Below, piece by piece: positions 17,309 through 24,448 of a stretch of DNA of 64,000 bases; positions within the stretch are counted from its first letter, which is position 1, and every line of letters begins with the position of its first letter. The translations under genes and the position numbers were made by a program. The notes beneath the pieces were generated by a model that was not told where the DNA came from, did not search any database, and worked only from the letters and a program-made list of their open reading frames with translations. This stretch comes from CAZAQV01 sp964487255 (lineage in GTDB: Bacteria > Myxococcota_A > Polyangia > Polyangiales > CAZAQV01): NCBI GenBank assembly GCA_964487255.1, contig CAZAQV010000006.1:124001-188000 (forward strand), in the 5' to 3' direction.

Positions 17309-18861
17309 GTGGCACCTCGGATGTCTGGGTCGGCATTTGCAATATTGGGTAGGGGCACTTCCAGACGCATCTCGCGAACTCGGGCCGTGCCCTCGACGTC
17401 AGGGACGGCGTCGTAGCGCCACAAAGGCTGGTTATCGATGGGCGCGTCGCTGCGAGCGCCGGGGTAGGGCCACTTGAGACGCGGGTCCTCTCGAGGCCCC
17501 CGCACGCCAATGCGGATGACAGCCGAGCGGAGCCGATGCGCACCCGTTTCGTCGGTGGCGTTCGGGTCCAGCTCAGCAAACTCGTCATCGAGCAGCACGA
17601 AGTCGGGTTCGGTCGCGCCTGTAGCGCGCTGATCGGCCACGAAGTCGACATCGAAATAGACTGCGTTATCCAGTACGATTTGCGCAGTCGAGTCGATCTC
17701 GTTGTTCGGGTTGAACGGGTCGGCCGGGTCGAGGTTCACTTCCACGCGAATCAGCGCGGCGTTTGTACCGTTGAGCGTGCCGCGGTCGAGCCGCGCACTA
17801 CCCGGATACCGCGGGTCGGTGGCAGCCAGCACGTGGTACTTGAGCGCCATGATGGGCGTCGCGAAAAAGAACTGCCCGCTGCAAGGCCCCGAGAGAAGCT
17901 CGGTAATGTCACCGGCGGGGCTTTCCAGATCGACCCAAGGTCTTTCGGTCTTGTCAGGTGGGTTCGAAAGTGGCGCCCAGCTGGTTTCAATCTTAAAAAA
18001 CATCTGTCGACCCGTCTGGTTGACGAGCCGAATGTGCCGACCGACCGCGTATACCGCATTGAACGCACCCGGAGAAATCGCATTACTGCTCGGGTCGACG
18101 AAATTTCGGCGAAAGCCCTGCAAATCGGTGCGAAAAATCAGGCGGTTGGGACGCACAAACTCGGCGACTTGCTCGTCGACCGTGATGAAGTTACCGGTCA
18201 GGAGGATGGCGTCGAGCTGCACCGCGTTTTTGGCAACCTCGGCGCTTGCATCGCCACCGAGTGCCCCGATCGAACCATTGTCTTGCAGTTGGATCGCCGA
18301 AAAATTGGAGATGGTGTTTGTGCCGTTGGGACCCGTGGGGTCGCACAGCGCACGCGTTTTGGCGAGGTTGGGTGTCGAGAGAAAACCGGCGCGTTCGATA
18401 TCGCGCTTGAGGCGGTTGGCCGTCAAACGAAGCCCCTGCTGCATGCGCGAAATCTCGTCTTGCTCGACAAACTGCCGCGTGGTGACCGTCCCGATGTAGT
18501 AGACGGATGTGACGACCAGCGCGCCCGCCACGAGCGCCACCATCATCTCCACCAACGTAAAACCGGACGCGCCGCCCGAACGACCCCGTGCTGCTAGCAC
18601 GGTGCGTTCTAGGCTTCGCCTGTCTTTTTGGCTCTTCCGCTTACGCGTCATCGCGCCGCCCGAACGACCCCGTGCTGCTAGCACGGTGCGTTCTAGGCTT
18701 CGCCTGTCTTTTTGGCTCTTCCGCTTACGCGTCATCGCGCCGCCCGAACGTGCAGAGCCAGCGTGCGCGCGTGATGAGCGCTCTTTCGATGGACCGATTT
18801 TGCTATCTGCAAAATCGTTGTCACGCAGAAAGGCTAGCGAAGAACCGGAAGATACAGTCAT
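17305..18861 (-). CDS. pilW: PilW-like minor pilin with a 100-residue repeat-encoded leader
   Basis: 518 residues from ATG 18861, which overlaps the pilV stop as ATGA. The type III prepilin cleavage site is GFTLVEMM, with Gly at about 100 and a hydrophobic helix after it, then the long beta-rich body typical of PilW. Residues 5-31 (GSSLAFLRDNDFADSKIG and on) are a type 1 palindromic element. Residues 43-98 are two exact tandem copies of a 28-residue unit beginning MTRKRKSQKDRRS, encoded by an 84-bp duplication. Internal ATGs at 18735 and 18651 lie inside the repeats and lack visible Shine-Dalgarno sequences; the latter would give a 30-residue leader. The coupled start is favoured, with the leader removed by prepilin peptidase. 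Confidence 0.82.
   Translation of the reverse strand: MTVSSGSSLAFLRDNDFADSKIGPSKERSSRAHAGSARSGGAMTRKRKSQKDRRSLERTVLAARGRSGGAMTRKRKSQKDRRSLERTVLAARGRSGGASGFTLVEMMVALVAGALVVTSVYYIGTVTTRQFVEQDEISRMQQGLRLTANRLKRDIERAGFLSTPNLAKTRALCDPTGPNGTNTISNFSAIQLQDNGSIGALGGDASAEVAKNAVQLDAILLTGNFITVDEQVAEFVRPNRLIFRTDLQGFRRNFVDPSSNAISPGAFNAVYAVGRHIRLVNQTGRQMFFKIETSWAPLSNPPDKTERPWVDLESPAGDITELLSGPCSGQFFFATPIMALKYHVLAATDPRYPGSARLDRGTLNGTNAALIRVEVNLDPADPFNPNNEIDSTAQIVLDNAVYFDVDFVADQRATGATEPDFVLLDDEFAELDPNATDETGAHRLRSAVIRIGVRGPREDPRLKWPYPGARSDAPIDNQPLWRYDAVPDVEGTARVREMRLEVPLPNIANADPDIRGAT
18569..18745 (+). repeat. Type 2 element, 84-bp tandem duplication inside pilW
   Basis: Two identical 84-base units (18569-18652 and 18653-18736) plus the first bases of a third. 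Each holds a hairpin with arms CCGTGCT and AGCACGG (18586-18592/18596-18602 and 18670-18676/18680-18686). 84 bases is 28 codons, so the duplication keeps the pilW frame. Confidence 0.93.
18773..18850 (+). repeat. Type 1 palindromic element inside pilW
   Basis: Arms CGATTTTGC (18795-18803) and GCAAAATCG (18809-18817), perfect pairing, loop TATCT. It directly follows the pilW start codon in transcription order. Translated antisense it encodes GSSLAFLRDNDFADSKIG, nearly the same peptide as in pilX. Confidence 0.92.
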
Positions 18862-19610
18862 AGTGGGGCCGGCCTCAAGAGAATTGTCGTATAGACGGCA
18901 CGTAGTTGTTTCGCTTCGCGGAGCGCTGTCGTCGCCGCGTCCGCGGTACCTTCCGCGCAGGTGGTCGCCTGGTAGTCCACCTGTTGTTGTGACCCACTCG
19001 GAGTCAGCCGGTGCCACCAGGTCCGAACGTCGGCGCGCACCGCGTTTTGGTCGAGTGCCCAGCGCAAGCGCAGGTTGGTGCAAAACGCGACGGCACCTTC
19101 GCTTCCGTCTAGGGCGACTTCACGGCCTCGAAAATCGAAACCAAAGCTCTGCGACTTCATAAAATCGCTATCGGTCGAAGCTGGCGGCACGAACCAGCCT
19201 GTGTCCCCATCCACGCCAAGTAGAGCGAGGTCACCAAGATACTCGGTCGCGCCAAGCCCGGACGGCGTCGCGTCACGCCACTCGAGCGCATCGCGCCGCA
19301 AACGCTGCGCCCACAGTTGGTTGGCGGCCGTGGCACGCGACATATTCTGCGCTTGGGCATTGGCGATGGTGTTGGCGCTCTGCAGCGCGAGCAGGCCCGT
19401 CGCACCCACGCTCATGATCGCCACCGCGATCATCACCTCAAGCAAAGTAAAGGCTGCTTCGCCCGAACGACGCCGTATCGTTCGATCAGAGCGGCCAGAG
19501 AAGTCGCGATGAGCGTGCGGAGCCCAAGGAACCCGATGTGCTATCTGCACATCGCTGGTTTCGGCGCGAAGCCGTGAAGAGCCAGAAATAGGGCTAGGTG
19601 AGTTGGCCAA
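18858..19610 (-). CDS. pilV: PilV-like minor pilin with a repeat-encoded leader
   Basis: 250 residues from TTG 19610, which is preceded by GGGAGG at a 5-base spacing and overlaps the end of the preceding fimT-like gene by 17 bases. The pilin motif is GEAAFTLLEVMIAVAIMSVG with Phe near 54; the residue before Phe is Ala rather than the usual Gly. Residues about 9-37 (SGSSRLRAETSDVQIAHR and on) are a type 1 palindromic element, read in a different frame from the related copy in pilX. The last leader residues (RRRSGEA) match the end of a type 2 element. A GTG inside the repeat is the only other start. The body fits PilV-type minor pilins, which join the tip or priming complex. Confidence 0.8.
   Translation of the reverse strand: MANSPSPISGSSRLRAETSDVQIAHRVPWAPHAHRDFSGRSDRTIRRRSGEAAFTLLEVMIAVAIMSVGATGLLALQSANTIANAQAQNMSRATAANQLWAQRLRRDALEWRDATPSGLGATEYLGDLALLGVDGDTGWFVPPASTDSDFMKSQSFGFDFRGREVALDGSEGAVAFCTNLRLRWALDQNAVRADVRTWWHRLTPSGSQQQVDYQATTCAEGTADAATTALREAKQLRAVYTTILLRPAPL
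19508..19589 (+). repeat. Type 1 palindromic element inside pilV
   Basis: Arms CGATGTGC (19534-19541) and GCACATCG (19547-19554), perfect pairing. The flanks match the 17223 copy. The neighbouring bases 19446-19507 carry a remnant of the type 2 element (GCCCGAACGACGCCG), just before the prepilin cleavage site. Confidence 0.9.
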
Positions 19611-20250
19611 CGTCGCCTCCCATCCTGAGCAAGATGCGTCGATGCACACCACGAACCGCGGCGTTCACACTTTGCGTAATGCGAAGAATAATACCGCCCT
19701 CGTAGCCCACCGCTGTACTATCGCTCGTAAAGAGCCTTCCATTTTCGCTGACCATCATGTCGCCCATGGCGTTGTAGCAATAAACGACGTCCTTGAGTCG
19801 CGGCGCACCATCAGGCGGCGTGGCATTCGCGTCGTAGCTTGAAATGGCGGACACCTGAAAACTTGCCCCGAAGCGCGCGAAGTCATCGGCGGCGAGCTGC
19901 ATCAAACAGGTGGTGCCCGTGGGTTGCGAGCAGTCGCCTTGGTTCATGATCGCGATCCAATCATTGCCTGCGCAGTTTGGTCCCACGCCACGAAAGACAG
20001 TGAAACGCCCGCCTTCGGCACCGGGCTGAAAGTAGACTGCGTGCGCGCGTCCGTAGGCGAGCGCTTCACCTCGCGCATGCTTGGAAGTCAGGATGATGGC
20101 ACGCATCAGCTCGCTCTGGGCTTGCTGAATTTGGGCGTCTTGTACGCGCGGCCCCGCGATGGTCAGCCCCAGCGCAATAATGGCGACGACAACCAGTAAC
20201 TCCACCAAGGAAAAGCCTTGTTGCTCGGAACGCGGTGTTCGTGTCTGCAC
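19594..20250 (-). CDS. fimT: FimT/GspH-like minor pilin
   Basis: About 218 residues from GTG 20250. The frame stays open to TTG 20328 and the exact start is uncertain because no well-spaced Shine-Dalgarno is visible. The prepilin site is QQGFSLVELLVVVAIIALGLTI. The next part, QSELMRAIILTSKHARGEAL, matches the FimT/GspH helix that carries the characteristic ARxxA region. The C-terminal part is beta-rich with a conserved-looking Cys pair. FimT-type minor pilins help prime pilus assembly, and some bind DNA in natural transformation. It is the first of four minor pilin genes leading to pilY1. Confidence 0.82.
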   Translation of the reverse strand: MQTRTPRSEQQGFSLVELLVVVAIIALGLTIAGPRVQDAQIQQAQSELMRAIILTSKHARGEALAYGRAHAVYFQPGAEGGRFTVFRGVGPNCAGNDWIAIMNQGDCSQPTGTTCLMQLAADDFARFGASFQVSAISSYDANATPPDGAPRLKDVVYCYNAMGDMMVSENGRLFTSDSTAVGYEGGIILRITQSVNAAVRGVHRRILLRMGGDVGQLT

Positions 20251-20439
20251 CTCCGAAAAGTAGTGTTTAGCCTTGGTATGCAGCAAGGAACCAGCAAACC
20301 ACCTGTGCAAACAGTGCGGGCGCCGCAACTTTTGCAGACCAACGCGCGCGCGGTACCTACATCACCCACACACCGTGCAGGCTCGAATTGGAAAAGGCGA
20401 GCACAAGGCCCGCCTCAATTAGGCACATTGCGAGGTGGG

Positions 20440-20946
20440 CTACTTTCGCTCCCACTTTTGCCGCTTGAGACGGCGACCAGGCGTGACGGTCACGGTCGAA
20501 AGGTCGCCCCCAGCCATCGCCTCGCCCGGATCGATACCGTTGGCCCTTAAGACCTGGAAGATGAGCTCGCTATATTGCGACTCGAAGACTTCCCAGTCGC
20601 CGCTTCCCGACTCGATGGTGATTTCACAGTCGTCGTGGTTTTTGTTGTCACCGTCGCACTTGCACGACTCAAGAGTGGTTCCATCCGCGCTCAAGCAGAA
20701 ACTGCAGTTGTTACCGAGACCGCTGTTGTTCGTGCTTTTGGAGTTCTGGTTACAAAGTAGGGAGCTGTTGTCGACTTCGCTCTCATCGGGTGGCTGCCAA
20801 TCGGGCTCGATGGTCCCTCCCGGTGTGTCCAACAGGTCGTCGCTTTCCACGTAGACGAATCGCCCATCCTGCGCCGTTACGCCAATTCCGCTCGCCATGA
20901 CGCAGGCCAAGCCCGCCGAAAACCAGATTTTACTCTCTACTCTCAT
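20440..20946 (-). CDS. Secreted Cys-containing protein of unknown function
   Basis: 168 residues. ATG 20946 is preceded by GAGGATGGGGAG and begins a Sec-type signal (IWFSAGLACVMASGIGVTAQ). The mature part is acidic, with a Cys-rich segment (about 65-100: CNQN, NNCSFC, ESCKC, DDC) that may form disulfides or bind metal. The basic tail ends RRLKRQKWERK. No family is recognised. It lies 29 bases after a pilin gene and before fimT, so it is probably part of the pilus operon and could be a pilus-associated accessory protein. Confidence 0.7.
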   Translation of the reverse strand: MRVESKIWFSAGLACVMASGIGVTAQDGRFVYVESDDLLDTPGGTIEPDWQPPDESEVDNSSLLCNQNSKSTNNSGLGNNCSFCLSADGTTLESCKCDGDNKNHDDCEITIESGSGDWEVFESQYSELIFQVLRANGIDPGEAMAGGDLSTVTVTPGRRLKRQKWERK

Positions 20947-20975
20947 CTCCCCATCCTCTTTTCTGCCTCTAAAAC

Positions 20976-21452
20976 CTAGTTTGCCACCGAGAACGACTTC
21001 AGATTGCCGCTCACCAAGATGTCTGGAAATGCATCGCCGTCGATATCTCGCGCGCCCCCGGCTCCGCTCGTTGCACGTACCATCCACTCTTGGGCGGTGT
21101 ACGGGTTTACGCTCACGACGTAGTGATAATATTTACCGACGTATTGGTTTGGTGCGACCGGATCGTACGATCCCTGGTCCAACCGGAAACCGATTGCCCG
21201 TAGGTTAGGGTTATAGACCCCGTGCTCAGCATAAAATGCTTCTTGTGCGTTCCAAATGGCGTCGATGGCTGCATACGCTTCAGCGCGGCGCGTCTGAGCG
21301 ACATATGCGGAGTAACGCTCAGTGCCGATCGCCGCTAAGATCCCCAAAATGGTCACAGCGAGCATGAGCTCAATCAACGAAAAGCCGGTTTCGCGCCTTC
21401 TTCTACGCCGGATTTCTGCGTTTAGACTTCGATATCGCTGCGCCGCACTCAC
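20976..21452 (-). CDS. Type IV major-pilin-like protein
   Basis: 158 residues from GTG 21452, with AGGTG just upstream. The leader is very basic (RRRRRRETG) and the mature protein starts FSLIELMLAVTILGILAAIG, a textbook N-methylated pilin helix with Glu at +5. It continues into the alpha1-C helix RRAEAYAAIDAIWNAQEAFY, as in PilA/PilE. The C-terminus is short and lacks an obvious Cys pair. It could be the major pilin or a pseudopilin; there are two such genes (this one and 21891-22457), both upstream of the minor pilins. Confidence 0.85.
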   Translation of the reverse strand: MSAAQRYRSLNAEIRRRRRRETGFSLIELMLAVTILGILAAIGTERYSAYVAQTRRAEAYAAIDAIWNAQEAFYAEHGVYNPNLRAIGFRLDQGSYDPVAPNQYVGKYYHYVVSVNPYTAQEWMVRATSGAGGARDIDGDAFPDILVSGNLKSFSVAN

Positions 21453-21461
21453 ACCTCAAGT

Positions 21462-21887
21462 TTACGGATCGGTCTCGCCGGGCGCAAGGTCGTCGGGCTG
21501 AGACGGGCCTCTGCTTTGCTCTTTTGGTCGCACACCTCGGGGGAAGTCGTGGATCTGCATACTCGTCGGTCCCATATCGATAACCGCGCGCCCACGGAGC
21601 TTGATGTACCCTCGACGGTAACCACGCGAACGTAGGTTCCCGACCAAACGCTCCGCTTCCTCGTACTTGTCTTTGAAGCCGAGATCATCCCACGCAGGCT
21701 GAAGCTCCCCCATGAAAAGAGGGTCCTTGCCCGACGACACCGACCCCTTCGAAAGGTAGGCCGAGATCTCAGCGAGTTCGCTCGCACTGACCGAATCGAG
21801 ATCACCAGAGCGAAAAAGACCTTGTGTGACCAAGTAAATGCCGCCCGCAATCACGAGGAGCACGCCAACGACCACCCTCAGGTTCAT
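21462..21887 (-). CDS. Small membrane-anchored protein in the pilin operon
   Basis: 141 residues. The N-terminus MNLRVVVGVLLVIAGGIYLV is a membrane anchor or uncleaved signal. The rest is soluble and ends in a Pro/Glu/Asp-rich tail (PSQPDDLAPGETDP). It lies 3 bases after one pilin gene and 9 bases before the next, so it is almost certainly co-transcribed with them. I do not recognise a family. The single N-terminal helix and location suggest a periplasm-facing accessory protein for pilus assembly. Confidence 0.72.
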   Translation of the reverse strand: MNLRVVVGVLLVIAGGIYLVTQGLFRSGDLDSVSASELAEISAYLSKGSVSSGKDPLFMGELQPAWDDLGFKDKYEEAERLVGNLRSRGYRRGYIKLRGRAVIDMGPTSMQIHDFPRGVRPKEQSRGPSQPDDLAPGETDP

Positions 21888-21890
21888 GGT

Positions 21891-22457
21891 TTACTCCAGC
21901 TCCTCGAACACGGTCATCGACGGCGCGCGGTAAATCTGCATCTCGTCATTGATGCCCACATCGAAGAAGAATGTGCTTAGCGTCGCGTCGTTGTCCAGGT
22001 CACCAAAAGCGGAAAAACGGTACGCGCTACTATTTTTGGGAGCCGAACACACGTCCGCCCCTTCGACCAAGTAGCTGTAGCGAATCAGGTCTGGCACGTT
22101 GAACTTGAGCGATTTGAAGGTCGAGTCGGAGCTGAAATCGACCTTTGTGCCGGCAGCTTGTGGCGTCGCGGGCATCGGAACGCCTTCATTGCTGTCCGCC
22201 GTGACACAGCGCCCGACTTGAATGATCGCCCCCGCGTCCGCATCTGCCTGCGAAAAGTTCATATCATAGTAAGACGCGGCCCCTTTGTAGAGCACAGCGA
22301 GGTTGTTCGCGGGCTCTAGCGTCTTGGCACGCTTTCGATAGTTCATGTAAGAGGGGATGGCAACGGCCGCCAGAACACCCACGACCACAACGGCGATTGC
22401 GATTTCGATGAGCGTAAACGCCTGGGTCTCTTTGGCGGACCGAGAGTCGAAGTTCAT
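21891..22457 (-). CDS. Type IV pilin-like protein
   Basis: 188 residues from ATG 22457. The leader is MNFDSRSAKETQA and the mature helix FTLIEIAIAVVVVGVLAAVAI is followed by PSYMNYRKRAKT, the classical PilA junction. Ala rather than Gly precedes the cleavage site, which is less common. The C-terminal domain contains FDVGINDEMQIYRA and ends acidic. It lies 64 bases downstream of the Hsp70 gene and is the first pilin of the block. Confidence 0.84.
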   Translation of the reverse strand: MNFDSRSAKETQAFTLIEIAIAVVVVGVLAAVAIPSYMNYRKRAKTLEPANNLAVLYKGAASYYDMNFSQADADAGAIIQVGRCVTADSNEGVPMPATPQAAGTKVDFSSDSTFKSLKFNVPDLIRYSYLVEGADVCSAPKNSSAYRFSAFGDLDNDATLSTFFFDVGINDEMQIYRAPSMTVFEELE

Positions 22458-22521
22458 ACGCCTAGAGTACGTCAAGGGTGGGGCGGAGAACAATTCGCCG
22501 GCAGTCGAAGCACGAGTTGGC

Positions 22522-24429
22522 TCACGCTCCGAAGCGATGACGCTGCGCTTGACGCTTGGCATCCACAGAGCCTCGCTCAAGCGCACCGGCCAGGTTGATT
22601 TCGACCGCCTGCCGCTTTCCAGAAAGCCCATCGGTGGCTCGTGCCTTGAGCATGCCGCTGGTGTCGATGGCGAAACTGACGTTGATCTTTGATTGGCCAC
22701 GAGGCCGGGGCTCAAGCTCTTTGAGCACGATCGTGCCAAGGAACGCATTGTCTTGGGAAAGTCGGGCCTCACCCGCGTAAATTCGCACTTCGACGTGCGT
22801 CTGGAAGTCACGCGAAGTCGAAAACTCGCGGGACTCCAGCGCTGGTAAGCTCGCGCCTCGACGGACCACGGGCTCACAGCGGCCACCCACGACTTCGACA
22901 CTGAGCGTCACCGTTCGAATGTCCTCGACCACCGGCAGCCCTCCACCAAGTTGTTGCTCGCCTGAACGGCCACGCACGCGAGAGGCCGCTTCGCCTTCGG
23001 CCGCGGACGCCACGGGGACCCCTGCCGAAGATCGAAAATCGACGGTACCGGCGCGACGACGCGAACCCGTCGTATCGCGGCGGGGTGAGTGAAAGGGCAT
23101 TTGGTCGGGATTCGTCTGCCTCGGCCCCAACGATGCAGTGAGCGAGTTGGACTGCGACACAGACTCGGTTTTTTTGGAGGATTCGCTCGTAAGTGGTCGA
23201 AGTGTATTGTTTTTTGAAGACGCGTCGTGCGCAGGCGTGGGAGGTTTCTTGAGTGCGGATACGCGCTCTTTGTGCGCGAGTAAGCTCGCAGCATGGATGG
23301 CCGCACCGCGCGCCACGGCCGTATCCGGCGCGCTGTCGACGAGTAGGGGAACACCGAAGTGCTCGCTCACCATGTGTCGCACGATCGGCATTTGTGTCTG
23401 GCCACCGATCAGCAAAACGCCGTCGAGGTCCTTGGCGCGTATCTTTGCGAGTGCGAGTGCTTCGTCGCACGCTTGCAGCGATACATGAATGAAGGGACGG
23501 GTGAGGTCGCTGAGTTCCTGTCGGGTCATGCGATACTCGATGGCGACTGAACGCCCAGTGTCGCCAAGTTGCAAATCTTCAACCATGGTGCTGGCAGCAT
23601 CCTCTTGCGAGAGGCGGCGCTTGAGGTCCTCGGCGGCGAACAGTAGCTTCGCCAACGACTCCGGTGACGTACGGGGATCGAAGTTGTGCTTCTTCTTGCA
23701 ACGACTGGCGAAGCGATCGGCAATGCCGCGGTCAATATCGTTACCGCCTAAAAACTCGTGCCCGGTCGTCGAGAGCACACGAAACAACTGGTTTTCGAGC
23801 TGGAGAATCGACACGTCAAAGGTGCCACCCCCCAGGTCATAGACCGCAATCTTTCGCTGCCCACTGCGCTGCACGCCGTGGGCGATGGCGGCCGCCGTCG
23901 GCTCGTTCAGCAGACGTAGCACGTGCAACTCGGCGATGCGTCCGGCTGCATCCGTCGCAGCTCGTTGCAAATCATTGAAATTTGCAGGCACCGTGATCAC
24001 ACATTGCCGAACTTGAGCCTGCTCTTGCTCGCCTACAACGGTACGCAGTTTTCGTAAGATGAGGGCCGAGATTTCGGGCAAGGAATGACGCTCGCCGCCA
24101 CGCACACGCACACCCGTACCGCCATTTCGTTCGCGAATGACTTCAAAGGGGAACTGCTTCCGCGCTTGCTGAACTTCTTTGGACTCAAACGGACGCCCCA
24201 AGAGCCGTTTGGTCGAGTACACGGTGTTGCGAGCATCGACCGTGCGGCGCACCTGCGCTTGGTGGCCCACCAAGATATTTCCCTTGGCATCGAACGAGAC
24301 GACGGATGGCAGTGTTTGCGTATCGCCCGGAAACGTGACGACCCGCGGACGGGTCCCCTCGACCACTGCCGCGGCGGTGTTGGTCGTACCCAGGTCAATT
24401 CCCAGCGTGAGGTCACTACCCACGCTCAA
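22522..24429 (-). CDS. Divergent Hsp70 (DnaK-like) with a long Ser/Pro/Arg-rich linker
   Basis: 635 residues from TTG 24429 (GTG 24423 is an alternative). The ATPase domain is clear: GIDLGTTNTAAAVV, VYDLGGGTFDVSIL, LLIGGQTQMPIVRHMV. A poorly conserved, charged and Ser-rich region of about 120 residues (roughly 390-510) separates it from a shortened substrate-binding domain with PRPRGQSKINVSFAIDTSGM. The C-terminal lid is much reduced. There is no dnaJ or grpE nearby. Such DnaK paralogues are often specialised, here perhaps for envelope or pilus clients since it sits between ffh and the pilin genes. That role is inference. Confidence 0.9.
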   Translation of the reverse strand: MSVGSDLTLGIDLGTTNTAAAVVEGTRPRVVTFPGDTQTLPSVVSFDAKGNILVGHQAQVRRTVDARNTVYSTKRLLGRPFESKEVQQARKQFPFEVIRERNGGTGVRVRGGERHSLPEISALILRKLRTVVGEQEQAQVRQCVITVPANFNDLQRAATDAAGRIAELHVLRLLNEPTAAAIAHGVQRSGQRKIAVYDLGGGTFDVSILQLENQLFRVLSTTGHEFLGGNDIDRGIADRFASRCKKKHNFDPRTSPESLAKLLFAAEDLKRRLSQEDAASTMVEDLQLGDTGRSVAIEYRMTRQELSDLTRPFIHVSLQACDEALALAKIRAKDLDGVLLIGGQTQMPIVRHMVSEHFGVPLLVDSAPDTAVARGAAIHAASLLAHKERVSALKKPPTPAHDASSKNNTLRPLTSESSKKTESVSQSNSLTASLGPRQTNPDQMPFHSPRRDTTGSRRRAGTVDFRSSAGVPVASAAEGEAASRVRGRSGEQQLGGGLPVVEDIRTVTLSVEVVGGRCEPVVRRGASLPALESREFSTSRDFQTHVEVRIYAGEARLSQDNAFLGTIVLKELEPRPRGQSKINVSFAIDTSGMLKARATDGLSGKRQAVEINLAGALERGSVDAKRQAQRHRFGA

Positions 24430-24448
24430 AGTTTACACGCAATCTTGC

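Noticed and set aside
20250..20330. Possible diverged palindromic element in the fimT leader
   Set aside because: Only short stretches (GGTTCCTTGCT) resemble the family; the hairpin arms are absent.
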